NCBI GenBank assembly: GCA_964362515.1
Contig: CAYIEP010000015.1
Location: 1 to 10,165 of the forward strand
Origin: CAYIEP01 sp964362515
GTDB lineage: Bacteria > Patescibacteriota > Minisyncoccia > UBA6257 > UBA9933
Length of the DNA: 10,165 nucleotides
Direction: 5' to 3'
In this document: positions 1 through 6,831 of the stretch, piece after piece
Position numbering within the stretch: the stretch's first letter is position 1
How the letters are laid out: each line of letters opens with the position of its first letter
Program-made: the position numbers and the translations under genes
Notes under the pieces: generated by a model
The model's input: the letters and a program-made list of their open reading frames with translations, nothing else
Database searches by the model: none
What the model was told of the DNA's origin: nothing

Positions 1-1680
1 AATTGTAAACAAAACTTCGTCATTGAGCCGGAAGATTTTGTATTTTACGAAAAAATCAAAGTCCCGCCGCCGACATGGTGTCCGCATTGCCGATTACAGA
101 GACGATTGGCGTTTTTTAATATTTTTCATCTTTACCGGCGGCCCTGCGATCTCTGCAAAAAGAGTATGATTTCGATTTTTCCCAAAGATTCGCCCTACAC
201 CGTTTATTGTCCGCCTTGCTGGTGGTCTGACAAATGGGATTATTTTGCTTACGGTAGAGATTATGATTTTTCTAAGCCTTTTTTTGAGCAGTTTAACGAG
301 CATTGGCATACCGTGCCGGTTCTTGGCCTATCTATTGATGTCCCAACTCTTGCCACTTCTCCTTATACAAATCACGGCGGCCATCTTAAAAACTGCTATC
401 TTCTTTTCCACGCTGACGTTAATGAAAATTCAGCCTATGGATTTTATGTTAATCATTGTAATGAAACATTAGACTGCTCGGCCATAATATCGTGCGAGCT
501 TTGTTACGACTCAATGCATTCTTATAAAAATAACCGGTGCATAGGTTCCAGAAGTCAAGTAGTTAATTCCATTGATTGCGCGTTTTTGAAAGATTCCTTT
601 AATTGCCAGAATTGTTTCGCGTCGGCAAACCTTCGTAATAAAAAATATTATATTTTTAATAAACCTTATTCCAGAGAAGATTATTTTGCGGAGATTAAAA
701 AATGGGATTTGGGTTCTTATAAAATTTATAAAGAAATTCAAAAAATGGCGGAAAAGCATTGGAAGAAATTTCCTCCAAAACCAAACCAGGACGAAATGTC
801 CGTTAATTATACCGGAACCCATGTTTTCCAATCCAAAAATTGCAAGCAATGTTTTGAGGTAGTTGGCGCCGAAGATTCAAAATACCTTTTTCTTATGCCA
901 CATCCTCCTATCAAAGATTCCTATGATATTTCAAGCTGGGGAAATAATCTTTCTTTGTCTTATGAATGCTGCAATGTCGGCGAAAACGTTTCTGGTATAA
1001 AGTTTTCGCAAGAGTCGTGCATAAATCTTATTAATGCGGAATACTGCAAACTTTCGACGGGCGGAGCGAATCATTTCGGGTGCGTGTCCGTTAAAAAAGG
1101 AGATTATGTAATTTTCAATAAACTCTATACAAAAGAAGAGTTTAAAAAGCTTCGGGAGAGAATAATTAAACATATGAACGAGATGCCGTATCAAGATAAG
1201 AAGGGGAAAGTTTACAAATATGGCGAGTTTTTCCCCGCCGAACTTAGTCCTTTCGCGTATAACGAAACTATCGCAAATAATTTTTTTCCGATGACGAAAG
1301 AAAAAATCTTGGAGAATAATTACAAATGGCGCGAGCCGGAGACAAGAAAGCACGATACCACAATGACCGGAGATGAAACCCCCGACCATATCAAGGACGC
1401 TCCGGATTCAATTTTAAATGAAGTTATAAAATGTAAAAAATGCGAGCGCGGATTTAAAATTATCCCAATGGAATTGAAGTTTTTGCGGGAAAGAAATCTG
1501 CCGCTTCCGCGCGAGTGTCCCTTTTGCCGAATTGAGGAAAAATTTAATCAATGGGTAAAAAATCTGCGAGTTTTTGAACGAATTTGCTCTAAATGCGATG
1601 AAAAATTTGAAACCAAGTATCCGAAAGACGAAGTGGAGTATATTCTTTGTAAAAAGTGTTATCAGGCGGAAGTGGTATGA
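1..1680 (+). CDS. Large cysteine-rich zinc-ribbon protein, 5' end outside window (paralogue A)
   Basis: The frame is open from base 1 to the TGA at 1678, giving 559 visible residues. The TTG at 106 is not a credible start: the 35 codons before it encode the end of a zinc knuckle (C2, then PPPTWCPHCR with C27/C30) that aligns with residues 28-62 of the paralogue at 4290. About 27 residues probably lie upstream. Visible order: zinc ribbon 1; a second knuckle (C49/C52 with C70/C73, then a WWSDKWD segment); a long Cys/Asn/Tyr-rich repeat domain in two halves, each ending in a YxIFNKxYxxE motif; a YGEFFP linker; and a C-terminal module repeating the N-terminal one (C478/C481, C506/C509, then C529/C532, C550/C553). 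All visible knuckles are intact, so metal binding, probably zinc, is likely. I recall relatives in Parcubacterial genomes carrying the uninformative label 'Caib/baif family', which I would not trust. Function is unknown. No signal peptide can be assessed. Confidence 0.8.
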   Translation, partial: NCKQNFVIEPEDFVFYEKIKVPPPTWCPHCRLQRRLAFFNIFHLYRRPCDLCKKSMISIFPKDSPYTVYCPPCWWSDKWDYFAYGRDYDFSKPFFEQFNEHWHTVPVLGLSIDVPTLATSPYTNHGGHLKNCYLLFHADVNENSAYGFYVNHCNETLDCSAIISCELCYDSMHSYKNNRCIGSRSQVVNSIDCAFLKDSFNCQNCFASANLRNKKYYIFNKPYSREDYFAEIKKWDLGSYKIYKEIQKMAEKHWKKFPPKPNQDEMSVNYTGTHVFQSKNCKQCFEVVGAEDSKYLFLMPHPPIKDSYDISSWGNNLSLSYECCNVGENVSGIKFSQESCINLINAEYCKLSTGGANHFGCVSVKKGDYVIFNKLYTKEEFKKLRERIIKHMNEMPYQDKKGKVYKYGEFFPAELSPFAYNETIANNFFPMTKEKILENNYKWREPETRKHDTTMTGDETPDHIKDAPDSILNEVIKCKKCERGFKIIPMELKFLRERNLPLPRECPFCRIEEKFNQWVKNLRVFERICSKCDEKFETKYPKDEVEYILCKKCYQAEVV

Positions 1681-1685
1681 TTTTG

Positions 1686-1694
1686 TGTTATAAT
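1686..1694 (+). promoter_or_regulatory. Extended -10 promoter, predicted leaderless start at 1701
   Basis: The sequence TGTTATAAT is a perfect TGn-TATAAT extended -10. It ends 6 bases before the ATG at 1701, so transcription starting about 7 bases downstream would begin at the start codon itself. No convincing -35 box is seen, which extended -10 promoters tolerate. No ribosome binding site precedes the ATG. It would drive the HEPN-like/ATPase gene pair. Confidence 0.6.
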
Positions 1695-1700
1695 CACTAA

Positions 1701-2222
1701 ATGGCCATTTTTATTTTCGGATTAAAATTTACGGCAATTGTTCTATTTTTCATATTATTGGGAGGAATATTTTTTTTAATGGTTAAGTCTTGGCGGTTTA
1801 GATCGAAAATAGATGTTGTTAAGGGTCTTAATTTCGCGAAAACCGTTCCGGTCGCCGATGGAAGATACGCGGAAATAATCTATTATAGAGAGCTTGTTAA
1901 GAGAAAATGGGAAGAAATATTGAAAAAGATAGAATCCGGAAAAGAAGGAGATTTATATTCGGCAATTATTAAGTTGGACAGCTTAATAGATGAGATATTA
2001 ATCAAGCACGGCCATCCGGGAAACGATATGGGAGAAAGGCTTAGGTCAATTCATCCATCGGAAATCAAAAATTATAATGATTTGTGGGAGGCGCATAAGA
2101 TAAGAAACAGAATAGTTCACGAAACGGATTTTCACATTTCGCCGTCGGAAGCGAAAAGGGTAATAAATATTTATCATAAATCTCTTGAAGATTTAATTTC
2201 AAAAGAGCTTGAACTGATATGA
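1701..2222 (+). CDS. Membrane-anchored HEPN-like domain protein
   Basis: A 173-residue protein with one hydrophobic segment near the N-terminus (about residues 8-28) followed by basic residues (KSWRFRSK), which suggests a bitopic protein with a cytoplasmic C-terminal domain. That domain (about 60-170) is predicted all-helical and carries R135-N-R-I-V-H140. This fits the R(N/D/H)xxxH signature of HEPN domains, which in many families forms an RNase active site. The last helix (SPSEAKRVINIYHKSLEDL) also resembles HEPN/DUF4145-like C-terminal helices. The gene has its own extended -10 promoter and overlaps the next gene by ATGA (2219-2222), so the products are probably made together. The family call rests on one motif and helix pattern. 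A non-catalytic helical adaptor that anchors the ATPase is an alternative. Whether it is an active RNase cannot be told from sequence. Confidence 0.6.
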   Translation: MAIFIFGLKFTAIVLFFILLGGIFFLMVKSWRFRSKIDVVKGLNFAKTVPVADGRYAEIIYYRELVKRKWEEILKKIESGKEGDLYSAIIKLDSLIDEILIKHGHPGNDMGERLRSIHPSEIKNYNDLWEAHKIRNRIVHETDFHISPSEAKRVINIYHKSLEDLISKELELI

Positions 2223-3643
2223 GGAAAGAAAAAGTTCAAATAATAAAATACGCTCCGCCGCCTCCGGATTTACCGATATACGGACAGATTGACCCCAAAA
2301 CAGTTTCTTTTTTCGGCAGAACCAATTATGAATCGGAATTCGAATCAAAAAGATTCATATTCGGCTTGAAAAGAAAAGACAGAAGAAGGCATCTTTATAT
2401 AGTTGGGAAGTCCGGAGTGGGAAAATCAAAATTATTGGAACTTTTATTGCGTCAAGACGTGGCTTTTGGAAACGGCTTATGTTTGATGGACCCTCACGGC
2501 GATGTTATCGCCAGTCTGATTGATTTTATTCCCGAAGAAAAAATTAAAGACGTTGTTTTAATAGACCCTTCCGACACTCAATATCCCGTTTCTTTTAATC
2601 CCTTAAGAAATGTGGAGCCGGAAATGAAGCATCAAGTAACCCAAGGATTAATTGAAGTAATGGAAAAGCAATTCGGCGCGAACTGGACGCCGAGATTGGA
2701 GCATGTTTTCAGATTTACTTGTTTGGCGCTTCTTGATTATCCGGGGGCGACAATGAGAGGTATGATTTCTATATTAACGGACAGAAATTATCGCCAAAAA
2801 GTCGTGGAATATATTCAAGATGAAATGGTTAAGCGTTTTTGGGCGATTGAATTCGCCGATTGGTCGGAAAAATTTGACACCGACGCCATTATTCCATTAG
2901 TCAACAAACTCGGCCAATTTCTTTCCAATCCTTTACTTCGTTATATTTTCGGTCAGCACGATAACAAAATCGACCTTGAAAAAATAATGAATGAAGGAAA
3001 AATCCTTTTAATTAATTTATCGAAAGGGAAACTGGGAGAGGAAAATTCAAGTTTTTTCGGTTCGATGTTTGTTACCAAGATTTTCCAAGCCGGCATGGCA
3101 AGGGCCAGCATGAAAGAAGAACAGAGAAAAGATTTTTATCTGTATGTGGACGAATTTCAAAACGTCGTTACTGATACTTTTGTAAATATTCTAACCGAAG
3201 CGAGAAAGTACGGAATTTGTTTAACCGTCGCCCATCAGTATCGATCTCAACTTACTTCTCAAATCCAGTCAACTATATTGGGAAATGTGGCGAGTGTGAT
3301 TATTTTCAGGGTCGGGGGTGATGACGCCAGCTTTTTTGAAAAAGAAATGACTCCTGTTTTTAAAGCCAAAGATATGATAAACCTTGGGATGCAGGAATTT
3401 TATGTAAAGATGACCATTGACGGAGAAACTCATGACCCTTTTTCCGCAGAAACTTTAAATGTTTTGCCGCCGACGCATATTTCTTTTAAAGAAAGAATTG
3501 TTGAGGAATCGCGCCGCCAATACGCCCTGCCCGTTGAAGAAGTAAAAAAGATAATAAAAGAGGAAGAAGAGGGAATCATAAAAAAAGAAAAAGCTCCGGT
3601 CGTTGAAGATAAAAAAGATTCTTCTCAAGAACCCTTGATTTAA
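2219..3643 (+). CDS. VirD4/TraG/TraD-type coupling ATPase
   Basis: A 474-residue P-loop ATPase of the HerA/FtsK superfamily, closest in style to the DNA-binding domain of type IV secretion coupling proteins. Walker A is GKSGVGKS at residues 63-70. The family-typical DPHGD is at 91-95, Walker B FYLYVDEFQNV at 306-316, the sensor-like TVAHQ at 336-340, and an FRVGGDDA segment at about 363-370. The C-terminus (about 436-474) is a charged, Lys/Glu-rich tail, probably disordered. Classical VirD4/TraD proteins have N-terminal membrane helices; none is present here. The gene just upstream, overlapping by ATGA, supplies a single-helix membrane protein, so the anchor may be encoded separately (inference). 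The family normally forms hexamers that pump DNA or recruit substrates at the inner membrane. No relaxase or VirB genes are in the window, so a true conjugation role is not shown. Confidence 0.88.
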   Translation: MRKEKVQIIKYAPPPPDLPIYGQIDPKTVSFFGRTNYESEFESKRFIFGLKRKDRRRHLYIVGKSGVGKSKLLELLLRQDVAFGNGLCLMDPHGDVIASLIDFIPEEKIKDVVLIDPSDTQYPVSFNPLRNVEPEMKHQVTQGLIEVMEKQFGANWTPRLEHVFRFTCLALLDYPGATMRGMISILTDRNYRQKVVEYIQDEMVKRFWAIEFADWSEKFDTDAIIPLVNKLGQFLSNPLLRYIFGQHDNKIDLEKIMNEGKILLINLSKGKLGEENSSFFGSMFVTKIFQAGMARASMKEEQRKDFYLYVDEFQNVVTDTFVNILTEARKYGICLTVAHQYRSQLTSQIQSTILGNVASVIIFRVGGDDASFFEKEMTPVFKAKDMINLGMQEFYVKMTIDGETHDPFSAETLNVLPPTHISFKERIVEESRRQYALPVEEVKKIIKEEEEGIIKKEKAPVVEDKKDSSQEPLI

Positions 3644-3655
3644 TGTGATTTAATG
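3636..3655 (+). repeat. Exact 10-bp tandem duplication at a stop/start junction
   Basis: TGATTTAATG occurs twice in direct succession (3636-3645 and 3646-3655). The first copy contains the ATPase stop codon TAA (3641-3643). The second contains the ATG at 3653. Each copy has a TAATG stop/start overlap. Removing one copy would leave the ATPase stop directly overlapping the start of the next gene, so the duplication probably separated two formerly coupled genes. Confidence 0.9.
3646..3654 (+). promoter_or_regulatory. Weak candidate extended -10 before the mini zinc-ribbon gene
   Basis: TGATTTAAT matches TGn-TATAAT except for one base in the hexamer. It ends 10 bases before the second ATG (3665), allowing a leader of only a few bases. 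It lies inside a tandem duplication, so the match may be coincidental, and readthrough from the ATPase gene is equally possible. Confidence 0.25.
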
Positions 3656-3940
3656 ATTAATTTTATGTCAAAAACTCCTCAATTCGATAAAGCGTTAGAG
3701 GAATATTTTACCCGTCTGGAGCCCGAACTTGATTTTTACAGAAAGCATGATTTGCCTTTACCGATTTATCATCCCAGCGAAAGAATGGCGCAACGGCGCA
3801 AAAATTTCGGGCCAATTATTTTAGAGTTTTATAAACGCCCTTGCGTTAAATGCGGTATAATAATAGAGTCGGTTTATTCATTAGACAGAGAAGAAAAAAA
3901 TATTTATTGCGACAAATGCTATCTTGATGGTTTAATTTAA
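3653..3940 (+). CDS. Mini zinc-ribbon protein, single-module paralogue of the large Cys-rich proteins
   Basis: A 95-residue product (91 if it starts at the second ATG, 3665). The stretch MSKTPQFDKAL matches the N-terminus MNAKTPQFNKAI of the 578-residue paralogue, which favours 3665. From ELDFYRKHDLPLP onward it matches that paralogue's C-terminal module. It therefore looks like the two ends of the large protein joined without the roughly 480-residue middle. One zinc knuckle pair is intact (C64/C67 and C86/C89). The first is lost: where paralogue A has CPFCR, this protein has HPSERM, just as the 578-residue protein has HPLQRM. It has no signal peptide or membrane segment. It sits 9 bases after the ATPase stop and 25 bases before cutA. 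Function is unknown. A compact zinc-binding adaptor that competes with or regulates the larger paralogues is one possibility. Confidence 0.78.
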   Translation: MINFMSKTPQFDKALEEYFTRLEPELDFYRKHDLPLPIYHPSERMAQRRKNFGPIILEFYKRPCVKCGIIIESVYSLDREEKNIYCDKCYLDGLI

Positions 3941-3965
3941 AGGTCGGAGAATTTTTAAATATTTT

Positions 3966-4271
3966 ATGGTTTTAATTTATACAACTTGTCAAAATACGGA
4001 AGAAGCGAAAAAGCTCGGCAGATTAATTATTGAAAAAAAATTAGCGGCTTGCGTAAATATCTATCCGATTGAATCCATTTATTCCTGGAAGGGCGCGTTA
4101 AAAGAAGACAAAGAAACCGCGCTTTTGATAAAAACAATTGAAGTAAAACTTCAGGGAATTGAAGATTTAATTCAGAGTAATCACAGCTATAGCGTGCCCT
4201 GCATCGCGGTAATTGATGTTAAAAGAATAAACAGAGCCTATAAAGAATGGCTGGTTCAGTGTATTGAATAA
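3966..4271 (+). CDS. cutA: CutA1 divalent-cation tolerance protein
   Basis: A 101-residue protein of normal CutA1 length with the family features in order: an N-terminal strand ending in YTTCQN (4-10), EEAKKLGRLIIEKKLAACVNI (12-32), the SIYSWKG segment (37-43), the EDKETALLIKT strand (47-57), HSYSVP (73-78) and a C-terminal YKEWL (92-96). CutA1 proteins are small cytosolic trimers with a ferredoxin-like fold that bind Cu(II) and other divalent metals. Their physiological role is still debated. Four cysteines (8, 29, 79, 99) are present; the first three correspond to the cysteines I recall in the E. coli protein. It lies between two members of the cysteine-rich zinc-ribbon family, suggesting but not proving a shared metal-related role. 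A GGAG about 17 bases upstream is too far to act as an ordinary ribosome binding site. Confidence 0.95.
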   Translation: MVLIYTTCQNTEEAKKLGRLIIEKKLAACVNIYPIESIYSWKGALKEDKETALLIKTIEVKLQGIEDLIQSNHSYSVPCIAVIDVKRINRAYKEWLVQCIE

Positions 4272-4289
4272 ATTTAGAAGCGAGATTAT

Positions 4290-6026
4290 ATGAACGCAAA
4301 AACGCCGCAATTCAATAAGGCGATAGGGGCGGTTTTAAAAACCCTCGCGCCGCATAAGCGTGTGTGTAAAAACTGCGCGGGTGAATTTGATATTTTTCAA
4401 GAGGATATTGAGTTTTATAATAAACTTCAGGTGCCGCCGCCCACTCTCTGTCCTTCTTGTAGATTACAACGCCGTCAGGGCTGGCGTTTGAATTTTTTAC
4501 CGATTTTCTATAAGAAAACTTGTTCCGCTCCGGGACACAATGAAAAAGTAATAACTTATTATTCCGAAGATAATCCGGTTAAAGTTTATGATGATAATTA
4601 TTATCTTTCTGATAATTGGGACGGTTTAAATTTCGGCGTTAATTACGACTCCCATAAATCATTTTTTCAACAATTCAATGAATTGTCATTGACTGTTCCT
4701 CATCAATCACTACAAAAAGACCCCAAAAATGTTAATTCCGACTATGTGATTGCGGGAATACAAGCAAAAGATTGTTATTACGTAACCGTCCCTTATCTTT
4801 CTGAAAATGTTTATTATTCTTATTTACCGGCTTTTTCAAAAGATTCAATTGATGTTAGTGAAACTAAAAACAGCGAAAAATGCTATGAATGCGTTAGTGT
4901 TGAGAATTGTTATAATTGCAAATTTTGCCACGAGTCATCCGACTGCTTAGACAGTTATTTTCTCTATGACTGTCGGAATTGCTCTTATTGTTTCGGCTGT
5001 ACAAATTTGCGGAACAAACAATATTGCTTTTTTAACGAACAGCTCTCTAAGGAGGAATACGAGCGTAGAATAAAGGATATCCATTTGGGGAAAAGAAGCG
5101 TCTTGAAGGAATATGTTTCCCTATTTGGAAAAATGCTCTCCGGCGCGATAAGGAAAAATGTTAGCAATATCAAAACGGAGAATTGTTTCGGCGATAATAT
5201 TAGAAAGTCAAAAAACTGCTTTTATTCTTTTCTTATTATCGGCGACAGCGAAAATTTAAGATATTGTTGTAGTGGCGACAACAATAAAGATTCGATGGAT
5301 GTTTATGGTTTTGCCTCCTCATCAATAATTTATGAATCAAGCGGCGTAGTTAGCGCTAATAATATAAAATTTTCTTTAGCCGTTAGAATCGGGATTGAGC
5401 TTGAATATTCTTTTGAATGTAATAACTGTCAATATTGCTTCGGCTGTTTTGGATTGAAAAACAAGAAATATTGCATTTTCAACAAGCAGTATGACGAGGA
5501 TACATATTGGAAAACGGTTGATGAAATTAAAACGCGTATGCTTGAGGGGGGAGATTACGGAGAATTTTTCCCTCTCGCAAATAGTATGTTTCCTTATCAA
5601 GATTCCAACGCGCAAGTGGAGCTTCCTTTGGAGAAAGAAGAGATTGTCAAAAGGAAGTGGCGCTGGGAAGACAAAAAAGAAAGAGACATAGACCTTTCAA
5701 AGTTGACTACGCTCAAAGCGCATGAGGTTCCCGATGACATTGCCGATGTCTCTGATGAAATTCTCAAGGTGGCCGTTATCTGCGAAGAAACCGGAAAGCC
5801 GTTTAGAATTACGCCTTTTGAATTGGAATTTTACCGGAAGATGAATTTGCCCGTGCCAATAGTACATCCGCTTCAGAGAATGAAAAAACGTTTAGAATAT
5901 CGGCGCCCGTTTAAACTCTGGCAATATCCATGCAAAAATTGCGGCGATATGGTGTATACCGCCTATGACCCGACGAAGAATCTTAGGGTGTATTGCGAGA
6001 AATGTTATCTTGCTGAAATTGTTTAA
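4290..6026 (+). CDS. Large cysteine-rich zinc-ribbon protein (paralogue B)
   Basis: A complete 578-residue paralogue of the gene at 1-1680, with 31 cysteines (about 5%). Order: N-terminal helix (1-20); zinc ribbon with C26/C29 and C54/C57; a degenerate second knuckle (CSAPGH at 78-83, and DDNYY where paralogue A has CPPCW); a repeat domain with Cys clusters at 198-246 and 376-395; a YGEFFP linker (423-428); and a C-terminal module whose first knuckle is degenerate (CEET at 498, HPLQR at 526-530) but whose last is intact (C548/C551, C569/C572). The repeat domain is an internal duplication: KDSIDV (184), CRNCSYCFGC (228) and YCFFNE (245) recur at exactly +149 residues (333, 377, 394). Regular Cys/Asn-rich turns suggest a beta-solenoid (inference). 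No signal peptide or membrane segment is seen. The ATG is supported by the shared KTPQF start with the mini-paralogue. Molecular function is unknown. Confidence 0.8.
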   Translation: MNAKTPQFNKAIGAVLKTLAPHKRVCKNCAGEFDIFQEDIEFYNKLQVPPPTLCPSCRLQRRQGWRLNFLPIFYKKTCSAPGHNEKVITYYSEDNPVKVYDDNYYLSDNWDGLNFGVNYDSHKSFFQQFNELSLTVPHQSLQKDPKNVNSDYVIAGIQAKDCYYVTVPYLSENVYYSYLPAFSKDSIDVSETKNSEKCYECVSVENCYNCKFCHESSDCLDSYFLYDCRNCSYCFGCTNLRNKQYCFFNEQLSKEEYERRIKDIHLGKRSVLKEYVSLFGKMLSGAIRKNVSNIKTENCFGDNIRKSKNCFYSFLIIGDSENLRYCCSGDNNKDSMDVYGFASSSIIYESSGVVSANNIKFSLAVRIGIELEYSFECNNCQYCFGCFGLKNKKYCIFNKQYDEDTYWKTVDEIKTRMLEGGDYGEFFPLANSMFPYQDSNAQVELPLEKEEIVKRKWRWEDKKERDIDLSKLTTLKAHEVPDDIADVSDEILKVAVICEETGKPFRITPFELEFYRKMNLPVPIVHPLQRMKKRLEYRRPFKLWQYPCKNCGDMVYTAYDPTKNLRVYCEKCYLAEIV

Positions 6027-6041
6027 AGTAGCGTAGAAAAT

Positions 6042-6824
6042 ATGGCCAATTTTTATTTAGACGAAAAACAAAAGCAAAAAAAACGCCGATTAATAAAATT
6101 AAAAACATATGCCGCCATCGGATTGTTTGTTGTTCTCGCGGCAGCGATTTTTTATCTGTTCTTTTTCTCCGCGGTTTTCAAAATTAAGAATATCTACATT
6201 ACCGATATTCCGGAAAAAGATAAAATAAAAATGGATTTAGAAGATTTTTTAGTGAACAATTCTCAATTATCTAAATTTTTGGGCAATGATAATATTTTAA
6301 TATGGAGAAACGATACGAAAGAATTTATAAAAAAATATCCCGACATTGATAGCCTTTCCGTTGAAAGAAATTTTTTTAAAAGAGAAATAAAAATAGAAGT
6401 CGTTAAAAAAGAAAAATTCGGGGTTTGGTGCGCGAACGCGTGTTGGTGGTTTGATAAAAAAGGAATAATTTTTGAAGAAGCCCCCCAAATAGAAGGAGGC
6501 TCCATTAAAACCGTTTACGATTTATCAAATAAAGAAATTAAATTAGGAGACTATGTTTTGCCTAGGAATTTTCTAGATAATTTTTTCAAGATAATATCAA
6601 TTATCGAAAGAGCGGACTTGAGAGCCAAAAATTTAATAATAGAGGATATTGAGCTTCAAGAAATAACGGCCGATATTTTTTCCGGCCCGAAAATTTATTT
6701 CAGCTTGAGAATAGACTCGGAATTTTCTTTATCGGCGCTTGAATCTTTCAAAAATACCGGACTTGATAAAATCCAGTATATAGATTTAAGAGTGGAGAAC
6801 AGAGCGTATTACAAATTAAAATAA
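6042..6824 (+). CDS. ftsQ: FtsQ/DivIB-like cell division protein
   Basis: A 260-residue bitopic protein with a basic cytoplasmic N-terminus (QKQKKRRLIKLK), one membrane helix (about 22-43), then an extracytoplasmic POTRA-like domain opening with FKIKNIYITDIP (46-57). Typical FtsQ features follow: NILIW (84-88), KKYPDIDSLSVERNFFKREIKIEVVKKE with the usual aromatic and basic residues (about 97-124), a WWFDKKGIIFEE segment (135-146) and the C-terminal IQYIDLRVENRAYY (244-257). FtsQ links early and late divisome proteins (FtsB/FtsL, FtsW/FtsI) at the septum. Two cysteines (C130, C134) in the exported domain could form a disulphide. The gene is not in a dcw cluster here. It starts 15 bases after the preceding Cys-rich gene, so cotranscription is likely. 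Sequence similarity to model FtsQ is low, as usual for this family. Confidence 0.85.
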   Translation: MANFYLDEKQKQKKRRLIKLKTYAAIGLFVVLAAAIFYLFFFSAVFKIKNIYITDIPEKDKIKMDLEDFLVNNSQLSKFLGNDNILIWRNDTKEFIKKYPDIDSLSVERNFFKREIKIEVVKKEKFGVWCANACWWFDKKGIIFEEAPQIEGGSIKTVYDLSNKEIKLGDYVLPRNFLDNFFKIISIIERADLRAKNLIIEDIELQEITADIFSGPKIYFSLRIDSEFSLSALESFKNTGLDKIQYIDLRVENRAYYKLK

Positions 6825-6831
6825 TTTGTAA
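6809..6831. terminator. Perfect 10-bp palindrome at convergent gene ends; possible bidirectional terminator
   Basis: TTACAAATTA (6809-6818) and TAATTTGTAA (6822-6831) are exact inverted repeats separated by AAA. The right arm contains the ftsQ stop (6822-6824) and the left arm the stop of the minus-strand glycosyltransferase gene (6818-6816). The stem is almost entirely A/T and no clear T-run follows on either side, so terminator strength is doubtful. Confidence 0.45.

Noticed and set aside
106..108. TTG as the start of the first large protein
   Set aside because: The frame is open upstream to base 1 and encodes a conserved zinc-ribbon segment shared with the paralogue, so the TTG is internal.
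511..849. Minus-strand open frame of 112 codons, and another at 931-1389, under the first Cys-rich gene
   Set aside because: Both lie fully inside a gene with a clear paralogue, have no recognisable domains and look like low-complexity antisense translations.
1678..2222. Alternative genetic code with TGA read as Gly, as in some CPR lineages
   Set aside because: TGA ends the genes at 1678-1680 and 2220-2222 at the expected places and does not occur in frame inside recognised genes.
2219..3643. Conjugative element or integrated plasmid around the coupling ATPase
   Set aside because: No relaxase, VirB/Tra genes, integrase, attachment site or change in base composition is seen; neighbours look chromosomal.
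3941..3965. GGAG in AGGTCGGAGA as a ribosome binding site for cutA
   Set aside because: It lies about 17 bases from the ATG, much further than the usual 5-9.
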